Shown: positions 18,024 through 27,298, numbered from the stretch's first letter. The stretch is 41,496 bases of DNA from JAZKIX01 sp040384645 (GCA_040384645.1 JAZKIX010000175.1:1-41496); one strand, 5' to 3'. Notes: generated from the letters alone by a model not told the origin. Translations and numbers: made by a program.

Positions 18024-20915
18024 TTATGCGTACTCTGTTACAGGAATGCAACTGCAAAACAGATTACGGTCGCCATACACATTGTCAACCCGGCCCACCG
18101 GCGGCCAGTATTTTTGCTGGCGCAGTGCCGCGACTGGATAGGCTGCCTCACTACGGCTGTACTTGCGGGACCAGTCGTCGGACGTGAGCACCATCGCGGT
18201 ATGCGGTGCGCCCTTCAATGGATTGTCGAGGCGGTCGAAATCGCCGCTTTCAACCTTGGCGATTTCCAGCCGGATCGCGATCATGGCGTCGATAAAGCGA
18301 TCCAGTTCCGCCAGCGATTCGCTTTCAGTCGGCTCGATCATCAAGGTGCCAGGTACCGGGAAACTCATGGTCGGCGCATGAAAACCGAAATCCATCAGGC
18401 GCTTGGCCACGTCTTCGTTGCTGATGCCAGTCGCGTCGGTCAGGCCACGCAGGTCGAGAATGCATTCGTGCGCGACCAGACCATCGTGGCCGGAATACAG
18501 TACCGGATAATGCGGTGCCAGCTTTTTGGCGACGTAATTGGCCGCCAGGATCGCGGTTTCAGTCGCTTCGGTCAAGCCGCTGGCGCCCATCATGGCGATG
18601 TACATCCACGAGATCGGCAAGATGCTGGCTGAGCCGAACGGCGCCGCGCTGACCGCTGCAATGCCGTGTTCGCTACGGATATAGCCGGTGCTTTTTTGGT
18701 TGGGTAGAAATTTTGCCAAATGCGCGCCGACTGCGACCGGGCCGACACCGGGGCCGCCGCCGCCGTGCGGAATGCAAAAGGTTTTATGCAAGTTCAAGTG
18801 ACTGACATCGCCACCGAATTTGCCCGGTGCGGCAACGCCCACCATCGCGTTCAGGTTGGCGCCATCGACGTAGACCTGGCCGCCGTTGGCGTGGACGATC
18901 TGGCACAGCTCGGCAATGCCGTCTTCGAATACGCCATGGGTCGAAGGATAAGTCACCATTACCGCTGCCAGATTGGCGCTGTGCAGCTCGGCCTTGGCTT
19001 TCAGGTCGGCCAGATCGACGTTGCCGCGCGCATCGCAGGCGACTACCACGACTTGCATATTCACCATGCTAGCGGAGGCTGGGTTGGTGCCATGCGCCGA
19101 CGATGGAATCAGGCAGATATTGCGATGGCTTTCACCGCGTGAAGCATGGTAGGCCTCGATAATCAGCAAGCCGGCGTATTCGCCTTGCGAACCGGCGTTC
19201 GGCTGCAGCGAAATTGCGGCGTAACCGGTCGCGGCGCACAGCATCGCTTCCAGCTGGTCGATCATTTCGCGGTAGCCGACGGTTTGGTCGTCGGGCGCGA
19301 AAGGATGGATATTGGAAAATTCCGGCCAGGTCACCGGCATCATTTCGCTGGTGGCGTTCAATTTCATGGTGCAAGAACCAAGCGGAATCATGGTGCGATC
19401 CAGCGCCAAATCCTTGTCGGCCAGGTTGCGCAGGTAGCGCAGCATTTCGTGTTCCGAGTGGTAGCGGTTAAATACCGGGTGCACAAGGTAGGCGCTACTG
19501 CGAGTCAGTTGCAGTGGAAAACCGTCTTTGACCTTGGCTTCGACCTTATCGAAATTCGGTGCGACTGGCCGCGGTTTGATACCTTGCGCGAAGATTGACC
19601 ACAGCAGCGCCACATCGTCGCGGCTAGTAGTTTCGTCGAGTGATATGCCGACATGTTTGCTATCGATGTGGCGCAGGTTGATGCCTTGCGCTTGCGCGAT
19701 GGCGTGCAGCTTGTCTGCATTTTTCACTTGCACTGTCAGCGTGTCGAAATAGGACACATTGCTGATGCCATAACCCAGTTCGCGCAGCAAAGCAGCGACG
19801 AGACCGGTGTAGCGGTGCACGCGCTGCGCGATCTGGCGCAAGCCGGCAGGGCCGTGATAGACGGCATACATCGATGCCATTACCGCCAGCAATACTTGCG
19901 CGGTGCAGATATTCGACGTGGCTTTTTCGCGTCGAATATGTTGCTCACGCGTTTGCAGTGCCAGCCGGTAAGCGGGCTGGCCTTGGGCGTCGATGGTGAC
20001 GCCGACCAAACGGCCCGGCATGCTGCGCTTGAAGGCATCGCGGGTCGACATAAAGCCGGCGTGTGGGCCGCCGAAACCGAGCGGCACGCCAAAGCGCTGG
20101 CTATTGCCGACCACCACGTCAGCGCCCCATTCGCCCGGCGGCGTCAACAAGGTCAATGCCAGTAGATCAGCTGCGACTACGACCATAGTGCCTTTGGCAT
20201 GTTGCGTGGCGACGAAATCGCGGCAATCGCGCACGTCGCCATTGACGCCCGGATATTGCAACAGCACGCCGAAACACTCCTCGCTAATCGCATCGCCGGC
20301 GTTAAAACTGCGTACTTCAATCCCCAGTGGCGCAGCGCGGGTCTGGATAATTTCTCGCGTTTGCGGCAACACATCGTGCGCGACGTAAAACACTTGCGAT
20401 GCCGATTTGCCGACGCGTTGGATCAGCGTCATTGCTTCCGCTGCGGCAGTGCCTTCATCGAGCATCGAGGCGTTGGCGATATCCATGCCGGTCAAGTCGG
20501 TCACCATTTGCTGGAAGTTAAGGATCGCTTCCAGACGTCCTTGCGAAATTTCTGGCTGATAGGGCGTGTAGGCGGTGTACCAGGCCGGGTTTTCAAATAC
20601 ATTGCGCAGGATTACGCCCGGCGTGTGGGCGTTGTAATAACCTTGGCCGATCATCGACTTCAAAACCCGGTTCTTTGCCGCCAGTGTTTTTAACTTGGCC
20701 AGCGCTGCTTGCTCCGGCAGGGGCTGGGTGAATTCGCCCAGGGCCAAAGGTTTTTTATTGCGGATATTGGCTGGCACGATGGCATCGAGCAAAGCCTTGC
20801 GCGAGTCATAGCCGAGCGTCGCCAGCATGACTTGTTGTTCGGCATCGGACGGGCCGATATGGCGGGCAATGAAAGCATCGCGTGCTTCAAGTTGGAACAG
20901 GGAAGGGCGGGTCAT
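18024..20915 (-). CDS. gcvP: Glycine dehydrogenase (aminomethyl-transferring), P protein
   Basis: PLP-dependent decarboxylase of the glycine cleavage system; it passes the aminomethyl group to lipoyl-GcvH. The 963-residue product has the single-chain (alpha-beta fused) length. The N-terminus is ARHIGPSDAEQQ. The PLP lysine is in LNLHKTFCIPHGGGGPG, near residue 708. Start ATG at 20915 (MTRPSLFQLEARDAF) fits the family; an upstream open frame to 21119 is not used. The Shine-Dalgarno is poor, so translation may depend on coupling. It is the last gene of the riboswitch-controlled operon. Confidence 0.97.
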   Translation of the reverse strand: MTRPSLFQLEARDAFIARHIGPSDAEQQVMLATLGYDSRKALLDAIVPANIRNKKPLALGEFTQPLPEQAALAKLKTLAAKNRVLKSMIGQGYYNAHTPGVILRNVFENPAWYTAYTPYQPEISQGRLEAILNFQQMVTDLTGMDIANASMLDEGTAAAEAMTLIQRVGKSASQVFYVAHDVLPQTREIIQTRAAPLGIEVRSFNAGDAISEECFGVLLQYPGVNGDVRDCRDFVATQHAKGTMVVVAADLLALTLLTPPGEWGADVVVGNSQRFGVPLGFGGPHAGFMSTRDAFKRSMPGRLVGVTIDAQGQPAYRLALQTREQHIRREKATSNICTAQVLLAVMASMYAVYHGPAGLRQIAQRVHRYTGLVAALLRELGYGISNVSYFDTLTVQVKNADKLHAIAQAQGINLRHIDSKHVGISLDETTSRDDVALLWSIFAQGIKPRPVAPNFDKVEAKVKDGFPLQLTRSSAYLVHPVFNRYHSEHEMLRYLRNLADKDLALDRTMIPLGSCTMKLNATSEMMPVTWPEFSNIHPFAPDDQTVGYREMIDQLEAMLCAATGYAAISLQPNAGSQGEYAGLLIIEAYHASRGESHRNICLIPSSAHGTNPASASMVNMQVVVVACDARGNVDLADLKAKAELHSANLAAVMVTYPSTHGVFEDGIAELCQIVHANGGQVYVDGANLNAMVGVAAPGKFGGDVSHLNLHKTFCIPHGGGGPGVGPVAVGAHLAKFLPNQKSTGYIRSEHGIAAVSAAPFGSASILPISWMYIAMMGASGLTEATETAILAANYVAKKLAPHYPVLYSGHDGLVAHECILDLRGLTDATGISNEDVAKRLMDFGFHAPTMSFPVPGTLMIEPTESESLAELDRFIDAMIAIRLEIAKVESGDFDRLDNPLKGAPHTAMVLTSDDWSRKYSRSEAAYPVAALRQQKYWPPVGRVDNVYGDRNLFCSCIPVTEYA

Positions 20916-20982
20916 GATGGAGCGATCAGGGAGTGTCCGGCGCCATTTTGGGCGGACAAAAGTTATTCGGGGACAGGGCGAC

Positions 20983-21017
20983 AGGGTGCGCGAGGCTTTG
21001 GCAGCCCCGCGCACCCT
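20983..21017. repeat. REP-like hairpin between gcvH and gcvP
   Basis: Near-perfect palindrome: AGGGTGCGCG/CGCGCACCCT (10 bp) enclosing GGCT/AGCC with a 5-nt loop, in the 116-bp spacer. It has no T-tract, so it resembles a REP element or mRNA-stabilising hairpin more than a terminator. Confidence 0.75.
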
Positions 21018-21031
21018 ACAGAATCTGGCTT

Positions 21032-21412
21032 TTATGCGCCGGTATTTTTGCCGTAAGCGGCGGCGTCCAGCAAACCATCGAGGTCGGCGATATTGGCCGG
21101 CTTGAGCTTGAACAACCAAGCGCCATAAGCGTCGTCATTGATTTTTTCCGGTGCGCCGGAAACGTCTTCATTGATCGCAATAATTTCGCCTGCAATCGGC
21201 GCGTAGATATCGCTGGCGGCCTTGACCGATTCCACCACGGCGCAATCTTCCTGTGCGCCGAAGGCAGTACCGACTTTCGGCAATTCCACATACACGATAT
21301 CGCCCAGTGCATCTTGCGCGTATTCGGTAATGCCGACGGTGACGCTGCCGTCAGCTTCAGCGCGGACCCATTCATGGGATTCGGTGTATTTCAGTTCGGC
21401 AGGGATATTCAT
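21032..21412 (-). CDS. gcvH: Glycine cleavage system H protein
   Basis: Lipoyl carrier that shuttles the aminomethyl group between P, T and L proteins. The 126-residue product has the lipoylated lysine in ESVKAASD (K64) and the typical start (MNIPAELKYTESHEWV). GGAG lies about 6 nt upstream of the ATG at 21412. It sits 66 bp downstream of gcvT in the operon. Confidence 0.98.
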   Translation of the reverse strand: MNIPAELKYTESHEWVRAEADGSVTVGITEYAQDALGDIVYVELPKVGTAFGAQEDCAVVESVKAASDIYAPIAGEIIAINEDVSGAPEKINDDAYGAWLFKLKPANIADLDGLLDAAAYGKNTGA

Positions 21413-21478
21413 GTACGACTCCAGAGAGAGGAATGATCGGGAAAGTTAAAAATAAACTAGGGAAATAAGCTGCAAAAA

Positions 21479-22594
21479 TCAGGATACTAAGACTTTTCCA
21501 TTGCGCACAAACGGCAGCTTGACCACGCTGGCATTGAGTTTCTTGTCGCGAATCTCGACTTGCACCGTGTCGCCGACGGCAACCCCAAGCGGCAAGCGCG
21601 CCAAGGCGATGGCTTGCTGCATCGACGGGCTAAAAGTGCCGCTGGTGATTTCGCCCTCGCCTTTGGCGGTGATGACTTTTTGATGGGCGCGCAAAACGCC
21701 GCCTTTGTCGCGCAAAATCAGTCCAAGAAATTCTGCCTGCTGACCCTTCGCCAGCAATGCCGCCTTGCCGATAAAGTCGCGCTCGCTGACCAGATCGATG
21801 GTCCAGGCCAGGCCGGCATCGAGCGGGTTGATGCTCTCATCCATGTCTTGACCGTATAGATTCATGCCGGCTTCCAGCCGCAAAGTATCGCGCGCGCCAA
21901 GGCCGATGGGCTTGACGCCGGCGGCTGCCAAGGCGTGCCATAAAGCTTCGGCGTTTTCGGCTGGGAAGGCGATTTCAAAACCGTTCTCACCGGTGTAACC
22001 GGTGCTGGCGACCATCACTTCGCCAAAGGGCGACTCTGTCACGATGACAGCGTTAAAGGGTTTCAGGTTTTCAGATGCGGCTTGCGTTTGCGGCAGTACT
22101 TGCCAGACTTTGGCGCGGGCATTGGGGCCTTGGATTGCGATCAGGGCCATGGCATGGTCGCCGTCGCGGCGTTGGGTGATTGTTAGACCACTCGCGCTCA
22201 GCGCATTTTGTTGGCTGATCCAGGCGATGTCTTTTTCTGCGGTGCCGGCATTGACCACCAGGCGGCACCAGTTTTCGCTGAAAAAATAGACAATCAAGTC
22301 GTCGATCACGCCGCCCTCAGGCGTCAACATGGTGGAGTACAAAGCCTTGCCCGGCACTTGCAATTTATCGACATTGTTTGCCAGCAGATAGCGCAGGAAG
22401 CTGCGCACATTGCTGCCATGCAGATCGACCACGCACATATGCGACACGTCGAACATGCCGCAATCGTTACGCACGGCGTGGTGTTCTTCGATTTGCGAGC
22501 CGTAGTTGACCGGCATATCCCAGCCGCCGAAATCGACCATGCGAGCACCAGCGGCGCGGTGGGCAGAATTTAAGGGCGTCGTTTTGAGTGTCAT
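21479..22594 (-). CDS. gcvT: Glycine cleavage system aminomethyltransferase, T protein
   Basis: Tetrahydrofolate-dependent enzyme that releases ammonia and forms methylene-THF from the aminomethyl-lipoyl intermediate. The N-terminus MTLKTTPLNSAHRAAGARMV, then DFGGWDMPVNYG, GMFDVSHM and STGYTGENGFEI are diagnostic. ATG at 22594 is chosen over the upstream ATG at 22630 by family start; it gives 371 residues. It is the first gene after the glycine riboswitch, so glycine should induce it. Confidence 0.97.
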   Translation of the reverse strand: MTLKTTPLNSAHRAAGARMVDFGGWDMPVNYGSQIEEHHAVRNDCGMFDVSHMCVVDLHGSNVRSFLRYLLANNVDKLQVPGKALYSTMLTPEGGVIDDLIVYFFSENWCRLVVNAGTAEKDIAWISQQNALSASGLTITQRRDGDHAMALIAIQGPNARAKVWQVLPQTQAASENLKPFNAVIVTESPFGEVMVASTGYTGENGFEIAFPAENAEALWHALAAAGVKPIGLGARDTLRLEAGMNLYGQDMDESINPLDAGLAWTIDLVSERDFIGKAALLAKGQQAEFLGLILRDKGGVLRAHQKVITAKGEGEITSGTFSPSMQQAIALARLPLGVAVGDTVQVEIRDKKLNASVVKLPFVRNGKVLVS

Positions 22595-22676
22595 GACAAA
22601 TCTCAGTCGAGGATGAAAGGGGTTTTTCAAGCAGGCGTCACTAGTCGCCCGGTGCTTTAAACATCAAAGCTGCCCC

Positions 22677-22905
22677 TCTGTCCTTGGTACCTGAGAGATT
22701 ACGGGAGAAATCCCGCGTGCCCCTTCGGTGGATCGCCGGCTGTAAAGCCTGCCGCAATCGCTCTCCAGAGTTGGGTCAGTCCGCGCAATGCCGCAATGGC
22801 TTTCTACGCAAGTTTTGACCCTCTGATCCATTCTTTTGCCTGAGAGTTTTTGGGTAGTGCCCCTTCGGCGGCAGCGCGTGCTGGCTGCTCTCTGCTGATC
22901 AGAAA
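22677..22905 (-). ncRNA. Tandem glycine riboswitch (two aptamers) in the gcvT leader
   Basis: Read on the minus strand, aptamer 1 (about 22905-22826) has GCCGCCGAAGGGGCA and CTCTCAGGCAAAAG. Aptamer 2 (about 22772-22677) has CCACCGAAGGGGCA-like sequence and CTCTCAGGTACCAAGGAC. These are the conserved glycine-aptamer cores. The linker (about 22773-22825) is about 50 nt, far longer than the usual short linker, and is closed by a GGGTCA/TGACCC stem. It lies between the promoter at 22910-22938 and gcvT. Confidence 0.95.
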
Positions 22906-22909
22906 CGGG

Positions 22910-22938
22910 AATATAGGCGTTGCGCTGGTTGCTGTCAA
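22910..22938 (-). promoter_or_regulatory. Sigma-70 promoter of the gcv operon
   Basis: On the minus strand a perfect -35 TTGACA (22938-22933), a 17-bp spacer and a -10 TATATT (22915-22910) lie immediately upstream of the glycine riboswitch. Confidence 0.85.
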
Positions 22939-23034
22939 ATTTTTGCGCCTGATCCAGCCTTCGATGCAGGCTGCGGCTTAGCTTAAAATGCCGCTTTGTG
23001 CTCGCTGGTAGTTTTGCAGCTTAAAAAATCATTA

Positions 23035-23108
23035 TTAATACTGGTAGGTGTATTTTTAAAGGGCCAATAAAAACGTGCGGGATACCTTATGTTTACCCAT
23101 ATACCCCC
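23035..23108 (+). repeat. Intergenic repeat copy 1
   Basis: 74-bp family member. A short 5' hairpin AATAC/GTATT is followed by TTTTTAAAG, AATAAAAACGTGCGGGATA and the end ATATACCCCC. It ends 59 bp before the DUF2288 start codon, so it could be part of that gene's leader or promoter region. Confidence 0.85.
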
Positions 23109-23167
23109 TTAATTGTGTAAATTTACCGGCTGAATCAGCCAATTCAATTCAATATTCAGGACCTGCC

Positions 23168-23512
23168 ATGAGCAATCTAGCAAAACAAAATGATGAACTG
23201 CGCGACAAACTCAATCGCGAAACCTCGCGCATCGCATGGACCGAACTGCAGCGTTTTTTTGCCAACGGCAGCGTGGTTAGCGTCAGCGAATCGCTCGATT
23301 TGATCGACGTCGGAATCCAGATTTCCAACGATAACAAGGGCATGCTGGCGCGCTGGATGGAACTGGGTCTGGTCGCCAAAGCATCCGATGAACAGGCGCA
23401 ACATTGGTTGGAAGCGGACGCGGTTTTATGGGCAATGGTGGTCAGCCCGTGGATTCTGGTGCAGCCGGTCAAAGCTTCGCAAATGCCATCAGCGGAATCG
23501 ACAACCCACTGA
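23168..23512 (+). CDS. DUF2288 domain-containing protein
   Basis: Small cytosolic protein of unknown function, 114 residues. The family pattern is visible: LNRETSRIAWTELQRFFANG at the start and WLEADAVLWAMVVSPWILVQP near the end. AGGA precedes the ATG at a good distance. It is transcribed away from the gcv operon. No signal peptide or membrane segment. Assignment to DUF2288 is from memory of the family pattern. Confidence 0.85.
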   Translation: MSNLAKQNDELRDKLNRETSRIAWTELQRFFANGSVVSVSESLDLIDVGIQISNDNKGMLARWMELGLVAKASDEQAQHWLEADAVLWAMVVSPWILVQPVKASQMPSAESTTH

Positions 23513-23546
23513 TGCATTAATCATTGAATCTTTAATTTCAGAATCA

Positions 23547-23768
23547 CTAATCCCGGAAGAAATACAAACCTACGCACAAAGCCACGCCGATCCCATACAG
23601 CAACCAGGCTTGCGATACAAAATAGGGATACACCATCAAGCCGATGCCGATGAAAATGGTCTTGAATTGCGCAGTTTTTTTGCCATACACAAAGGCTGCC
23701 AGCCCGATGGTGCCGAACAGGATCAGTGCAAAGATGGCGGCGGGCGAGGGTAGGGTAAAGCTTGGCAT
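23547..23768 (-). CDS. Small inner-membrane protein
   Basis: 73-residue hydrophobic protein. Three likely membrane segments are visible (IFALILFGTIGLAAFVYG, IFIGIGLMVYPYFV, AWLLYGIGVALCVGLYFF), and it ends FRD. Similar tiny proteins occur in many Betaproteobacteria, sometimes annotated as amino-acid transport related without proof. It converges on the DUF2288 gene with a 34-bp gap. Function unknown. Confidence 0.75.
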   Translation of the reverse strand: MPSFTLPSPAAIFALILFGTIGLAAFVYGKKTAQFKTIFIGIGLMVYPYFVSQAWLLYGIGVALCVGLYFFRD

Positions 23769-23919
23769 GGATGGGATTTCTAAAGAATTGTCATCGAGGC
23801 AAGAATCTAAACCCGGTTTTGCACTCGCTCAGGTGCGCGATCATGCCACAGAGCTCCGCTTTATCGTTAAGATCGCAGGCAGTGCCATACCGGCAACTGA
23901 ATAAGCCAGCGGGAATTCT

Positions 23920-25233
23920 ATGTTATCAAGCGCGATACTGAGTAAAGAAGCCGCACTGACCGCCGATTCATACTACGAAGCCAGCGTAAACCGCAGCGCG
24001 CCTGCCGCCGTTTTGGCCGGGCGCACCATAGCCGATGTGTGCATAGTCGGCGGCGGTTATGCCGGATTGTCGGCCGCGATCGAATTGGCAGCACGCGGTT
24101 ATTCAGTAGTCTTGCTGGAAGCCAAAACCATAGGCTGGGGCGCATCCGGTCGCAATGGCGGACAAGCAATCGTTGGTTTCGCCAGCGACGACGCAATCGA
24201 AGCGCAATTGCCGCCCGACGATGCACGACGCGCCTGGCATCTGACGGTCGAGGCACTGCAATTGCTGCGCCAGCGCATTGCTACCCATGCCATCGATTGT
24301 GATTACGTTCCCGGATTCATGAGCCTGGCAGTCAATGCGCGCAAGTCGCGTGCAGTGACTGAATGGAGCGCACATATCGCCCGCAACTATGGCTACCAGA
24401 CGCAGCCGGTCGGCGCGCATGAGATCGGCAACTGGATCGCCAGCCCACGTTTTCATTCAGGCTGCTACGACCCGCAATCGGGTCATTTGCATCCACTGAA
24501 GTATTGCCTCGGCTTGGCGGATGCGGCGCGTGCCGCCGGCGTCAGGATTTTTGAAAATTCGCCCGTGCTGCAACTCGACCGTGCGGCGCGTCCTTTGCTC
24601 AAAACGGCGCAGGGCGAAGTGGCGTGCGACTTTGCGGTGTTGGCCGGCAATGTCTACCTGGACCAATTCGGCCACGCGGTCGCACCGCAGCTAAAACAAC
24701 GCATCATGCCGGTCGGCACCTACCTCATCGCCACCGAGCCGATGGCGCCGGAGCGGGCGGCGCAATTGATCCACCAGCGCGCCGCCGTGTGCGATACCAA
24801 TTTTGTCCTCGATTATTTTCGTCCTACGGCCGATCACCGCATGCTATTTGGCGGACGCGTCAGCTACAGCACCGCAACCCCGCGCAACCTGGCCGCCAGC
24901 ATGCGGCAGCGGATGCTGGCGGTGTTCCCGCAATTGCACGATCTGGCCGTGCCTTACGCCTGGGGCGGTTTTGTTGATATTACGATGAACCGCGCCCCGG
25001 ATTTTGGCCGGGTCGATCCCAATATCTATTATTTGCAAGGTTTTTCCGGCCACGGTCTGGCGTTGACGGGGATGGCTGGCAAGTTGGTGGCGGAAGCGGT
25101 CGCCGGTCAGGCCGAGCGCTTCGATTTGTTGGCGCGCATCCGGCATCGTCCTTTTCCCGGTGGCAGCCTGATGCGGACTCCGGCGCTGGTGTTGGGTATG
25201 TTGTATTACCAGTTACGCGACCACTTGGGGTAA
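23920..25233 (+). CDS. FAD-dependent oxidoreductase, PuuB/DadA-like (gamma-glutamylputrescine oxidase family)
   Basis: Flavoprotein amine/amino-acid oxidase of the DAO family, 437 residues. The N-terminal FAD motif is VGGGYAGLSAAIELAARGYS (GGGYAG at 44-49), then GWGASGRNGGQ. The substrate-domain end (PYAWGGFVDITMNRAPDFG, QGFSGHGLALTGMAGKLVAE) matches gamma-glutamylputrescine oxidase. GGGAA precedes the ATG. No other putrescine-pathway gene is next to it, so the substrate is not established. Confidence 0.85.
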   Translation: MLSSAILSKEAALTADSYYEASVNRSAPAAVLAGRTIADVCIVGGGYAGLSAAIELAARGYSVVLLEAKTIGWGASGRNGGQAIVGFASDDAIEAQLPPDDARRAWHLTVEALQLLRQRIATHAIDCDYVPGFMSLAVNARKSRAVTEWSAHIARNYGYQTQPVGAHEIGNWIASPRFHSGCYDPQSGHLHPLKYCLGLADAARAAGVRIFENSPVLQLDRAARPLLKTAQGEVACDFAVLAGNVYLDQFGHAVAPQLKQRIMPVGTYLIATEPMAPERAAQLIHQRAAVCDTNFVLDYFRPTADHRMLFGGRVSYSTATPRNLAASMRQRMLAVFPQLHDLAVPYAWGGFVDITMNRAPDFGRVDPNIYYLQGFSGHGLALTGMAGKLVAEAVAGQAERFDLLARIRHRPFPGGSLMRTPALVLGMLYYQLRDHLG

Positions 25234-25471
25234 TTTCGCAAACCGGCTGCAATTTATTGCGTGACAAGCCGTAAGTTTCTGTACAGTACGTTTTATGCTT
25301 GTTCTCACCGCGATCACAACACATTCACAGCGAGATTGGCTGAGATGCATTTAAATTTACAGATGGGACTTTACCCGTTACATTTGTAGCAAGTTGGAGC
25401 GTTGCGTGGCGTCGTTTGCCAGGCACCAGCCCGGCAAACAGTGCAAACGGCATTCATTTTGGAGATGCACC

Positions 25472-25748
25472 CATGTTTTTAGATCACCCCACCCTCACGG
25501 CTACCAATAGCCTGTCCGAGCCAGATCGGATCGAACGATTGATGCGGGTGTACGGGTATGTGGTGGCACTGGCCGATATCGCCGGCGATCCCGAATTCAT
25601 CCTCAAAGTATCCCAATTGCATGACCATAAAGGCACCCTGATCGTGTTCTGGAGCGATCCACCGACGGAAGAAGAAAAATATCTGTTCGTCAAGGCATGG
25701 GAAAGCAAAATGGGCGACGGCAGCAGCAGCGTGGAGCACGAACTTTAA
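25472..25748 (+). CDS. Conserved hypothetical protein, 91 residues
   Basis: Not recognised. Soluble and acidic (MFLDHPTLTATNSLSEPDRI..., then IVFWSDPPTEEEKYLFVKAW). GGAG lies 8-11 nt before the ATG at 25472. The upstream 238 bp hold a short sequence vaguely like part of a thiamine riboswitch, but without the other conserved parts. Neighbours (an oxidase upstream, an NADH dehydrogenase downstream) give no clear role. Confidence 0.7.
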
Positions 25749-25947
25749 TCTGCAATGACTATTTCCACGCGCTGTAATTGCTGCCGCTCCTACCCGCCGA
25801 CGATCCCGCCCCTTTCGCCACACGCCGGCCTGTTCCGGCATGGCTGCATCACTCTCCCAATTCGTCCGACAGTCCAGTGCCAATTATTTGCGCACCTGTT
25901 GGCATGCACCGCATTCTATTCGCATCAAAATCCACCACTTATCCACC

Positions 25948-25952
25948 AGGAG
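25948..25952 (+). promoter_or_regulatory. Ribosome binding site that fixes the TTG start of ndh
   Basis: AGGAG at 25948-25952 lies 7 nt before an in-frame TTG (25960). No ATG is suitably placed, so the gene very likely starts at TTG. Confidence 0.8.
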
Positions 25953-25959
25953 AAATCAT

Positions 25960-27288
25960 TTGAATCAGCAAACGGTAGCACCGTTGCACCGCATCGCCAT
26001 CGTTGGCGGCGGCGCTGGCGGCTTGGAATTGGCAGTGCGCCTCGGCAAAAAGCTCGGAAAGAAAAAGAAAGCCGAAATCATCCTCATCGACAATGCCCGC
26101 ACCCATTTATGGAAACCTTTATTGCATCAAGTTGCGGCCGGTACGCTCGATAGCTATGCCGACGAGCTGGAATATTTCGCCTTGGCGCGCTCCCACCATT
26201 TCACGTTCAGGTTGGGCCGGATGGATGGTTTATCGCGGCAAAATAAAGAGGTCTATCTCGCCACCACCTATGACGAAGACGGCGCCGAATTATTGCCGCG
26301 CCAATCCATCGGCTACGACACGCTGGTATTTGCGCTCGGCAGCCAAACCAATGACTTCGGTACGCCAGGTGCGCGCGAGCATTGCATCATGCTCGACACC
26401 CCCGTGGCGGCCGAACGCTTCCACCAAACCCTGATCAATTCTTGCTTGCGGGCGCAAGCCAAAGCCAAAGCACCCGGCGAAGGACGCTTCACAGTCACCA
26501 TCATTGGCGGTGGCGCTACCGGGGTCGAATTGTCGGCTGAATTACATATGACGACCAAGATTCTGTCGAGCTATGGGCTGGCTAATTTTCACCCCGAAAA
26601 AGACTTGAAAATCGTCATCGTCGATGCCGCGCCGCGCCTGCTGCAAATGCTGCCGGAGCGCTTGTCGACGGCGGTCGCGCTGGAATTGCGCAAGCTTAAT
26701 ATCGAAATCCACACCAATGAAAAAGTGGTCGAAGTCTCGAAAGAAGGCGTCAAGATGGCCAGCGGCATCTTCATCCCCAGCGGCATCGTGGTCTGGGCCG
26801 CCGGCATCAAGGCGCCTGATTTTTTAAAGGATCTGGACGGCCTGGAAAGCAACCGCATCAACCAGTTGGTAGTGCAACGCACCCTGCAAACCAGCCGTGA
26901 CCCCGCCATTTTTGCGCTCGGTGATTGCGCTGCCTGCCCGCAAGGCGAGGGCCAGCCCAACGTCCCGCCGCGCGCCCAATCCGCGCACCAGCAAGCCTTG
27001 CTGTTATCCAAATCCCTACAGCGCATGCTAAAAAATAAGCCGCTGCTGGAATTCACCTACAAAGATCACGGCTCGCTGGTATCGCTGGGCGAATACACCA
27101 CCGTCGGTAGCTTGATGGGCGCCATCGCGCAAGGCTCGATTTTCCTCGAAGGCCAGATCGCCAAATGGATGTACTGGTGGCTGCATAAACATCACCAGAT
27201 CGCGGTCAACGGCGTGTTCCACACGTGGCTATCGACTTGGGCCGAAACCATCAACTGGGTGCGCAATCCGCGTATCAAGCTGCATTGA
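25960..27288 (+). CDS. ndh: NAD(P)/FAD-dependent oxidoreductase, type II NADH dehydrogenase (NDH-2)
   Basis: Non-proton-pumping NADH:quinone oxidoreductase of the inner membrane. The FAD motif is VGGGAGGLELAVRLG (residues 15-29), the NAD-binding motif is IIGGGATGVELSAEL (near 183), and ALGDCAACP is the third conserved block. The C-terminal segment (GSIFLEGQIAKWMYWWLHKH) is the usual amphipathic membrane contact. TTG at 25960 has a good AGGAG and gives 442 residues; the open frame extends up to 25840 but without a Shine-Dalgarno. A repeat copy starts 10 bp past the stop. Confidence 0.92.
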   Translation: MNQQTVAPLHRIAIVGGGAGGLELAVRLGKKLGKKKKAEIILIDNARTHLWKPLLHQVAAGTLDSYADELEYFALARSHHFTFRLGRMDGLSRQNKEVYLATTYDEDGAELLPRQSIGYDTLVFALGSQTNDFGTPGAREHCIMLDTPVAAERFHQTLINSCLRAQAKAKAPGEGRFTVTIIGGGATGVELSAELHMTTKILSSYGLANFHPEKDLKIVIVDAAPRLLQMLPERLSTAVALELRKLNIEIHTNEKVVEVSKEGVKMASGIFIPSGIVVWAAGIKAPDFLKDLDGLESNRINQLVVQRTLQTSRDPAIFALGDCAACPQGEGQPNVPPRAQSAHQQALLLSKSLQRMLKNKPLLEFTYKDHGSLVSLGEYTTVGSLMGAIAQGSIFLEGQIAKWMYWWLHKHHQIAVNGVFHTWLSTWAETINWVRNPRIKLH

Positions 27289-27298
27289 ACAAAAAACC

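Larger units (their letters stand above)
22595..23167. other. Divergent control region of gcvT and the DUF2288 gene
   Basis: No protein gene is seen. It contains, from left to right, the gcvT leader, the tandem glycine riboswitch, the gcv promoter and repeat copy 1 (23035-23108) facing the DUF2288 gene. Confidence 0.7.

Noticed and set aside
17919..20693. Several plus-strand open frames opposite gcvP
   Set aside because: Antisense shadows of gcvP, with low-complexity content and no family resemblance.
25336..25400. TPP (thiamine) riboswitch in front of the 91-residue gene
   Set aside because: Only GGCTGAGATG matches. The GAACCTGATC and AATGCC parts of the THI box are missing and the gene is not a thiamine gene.
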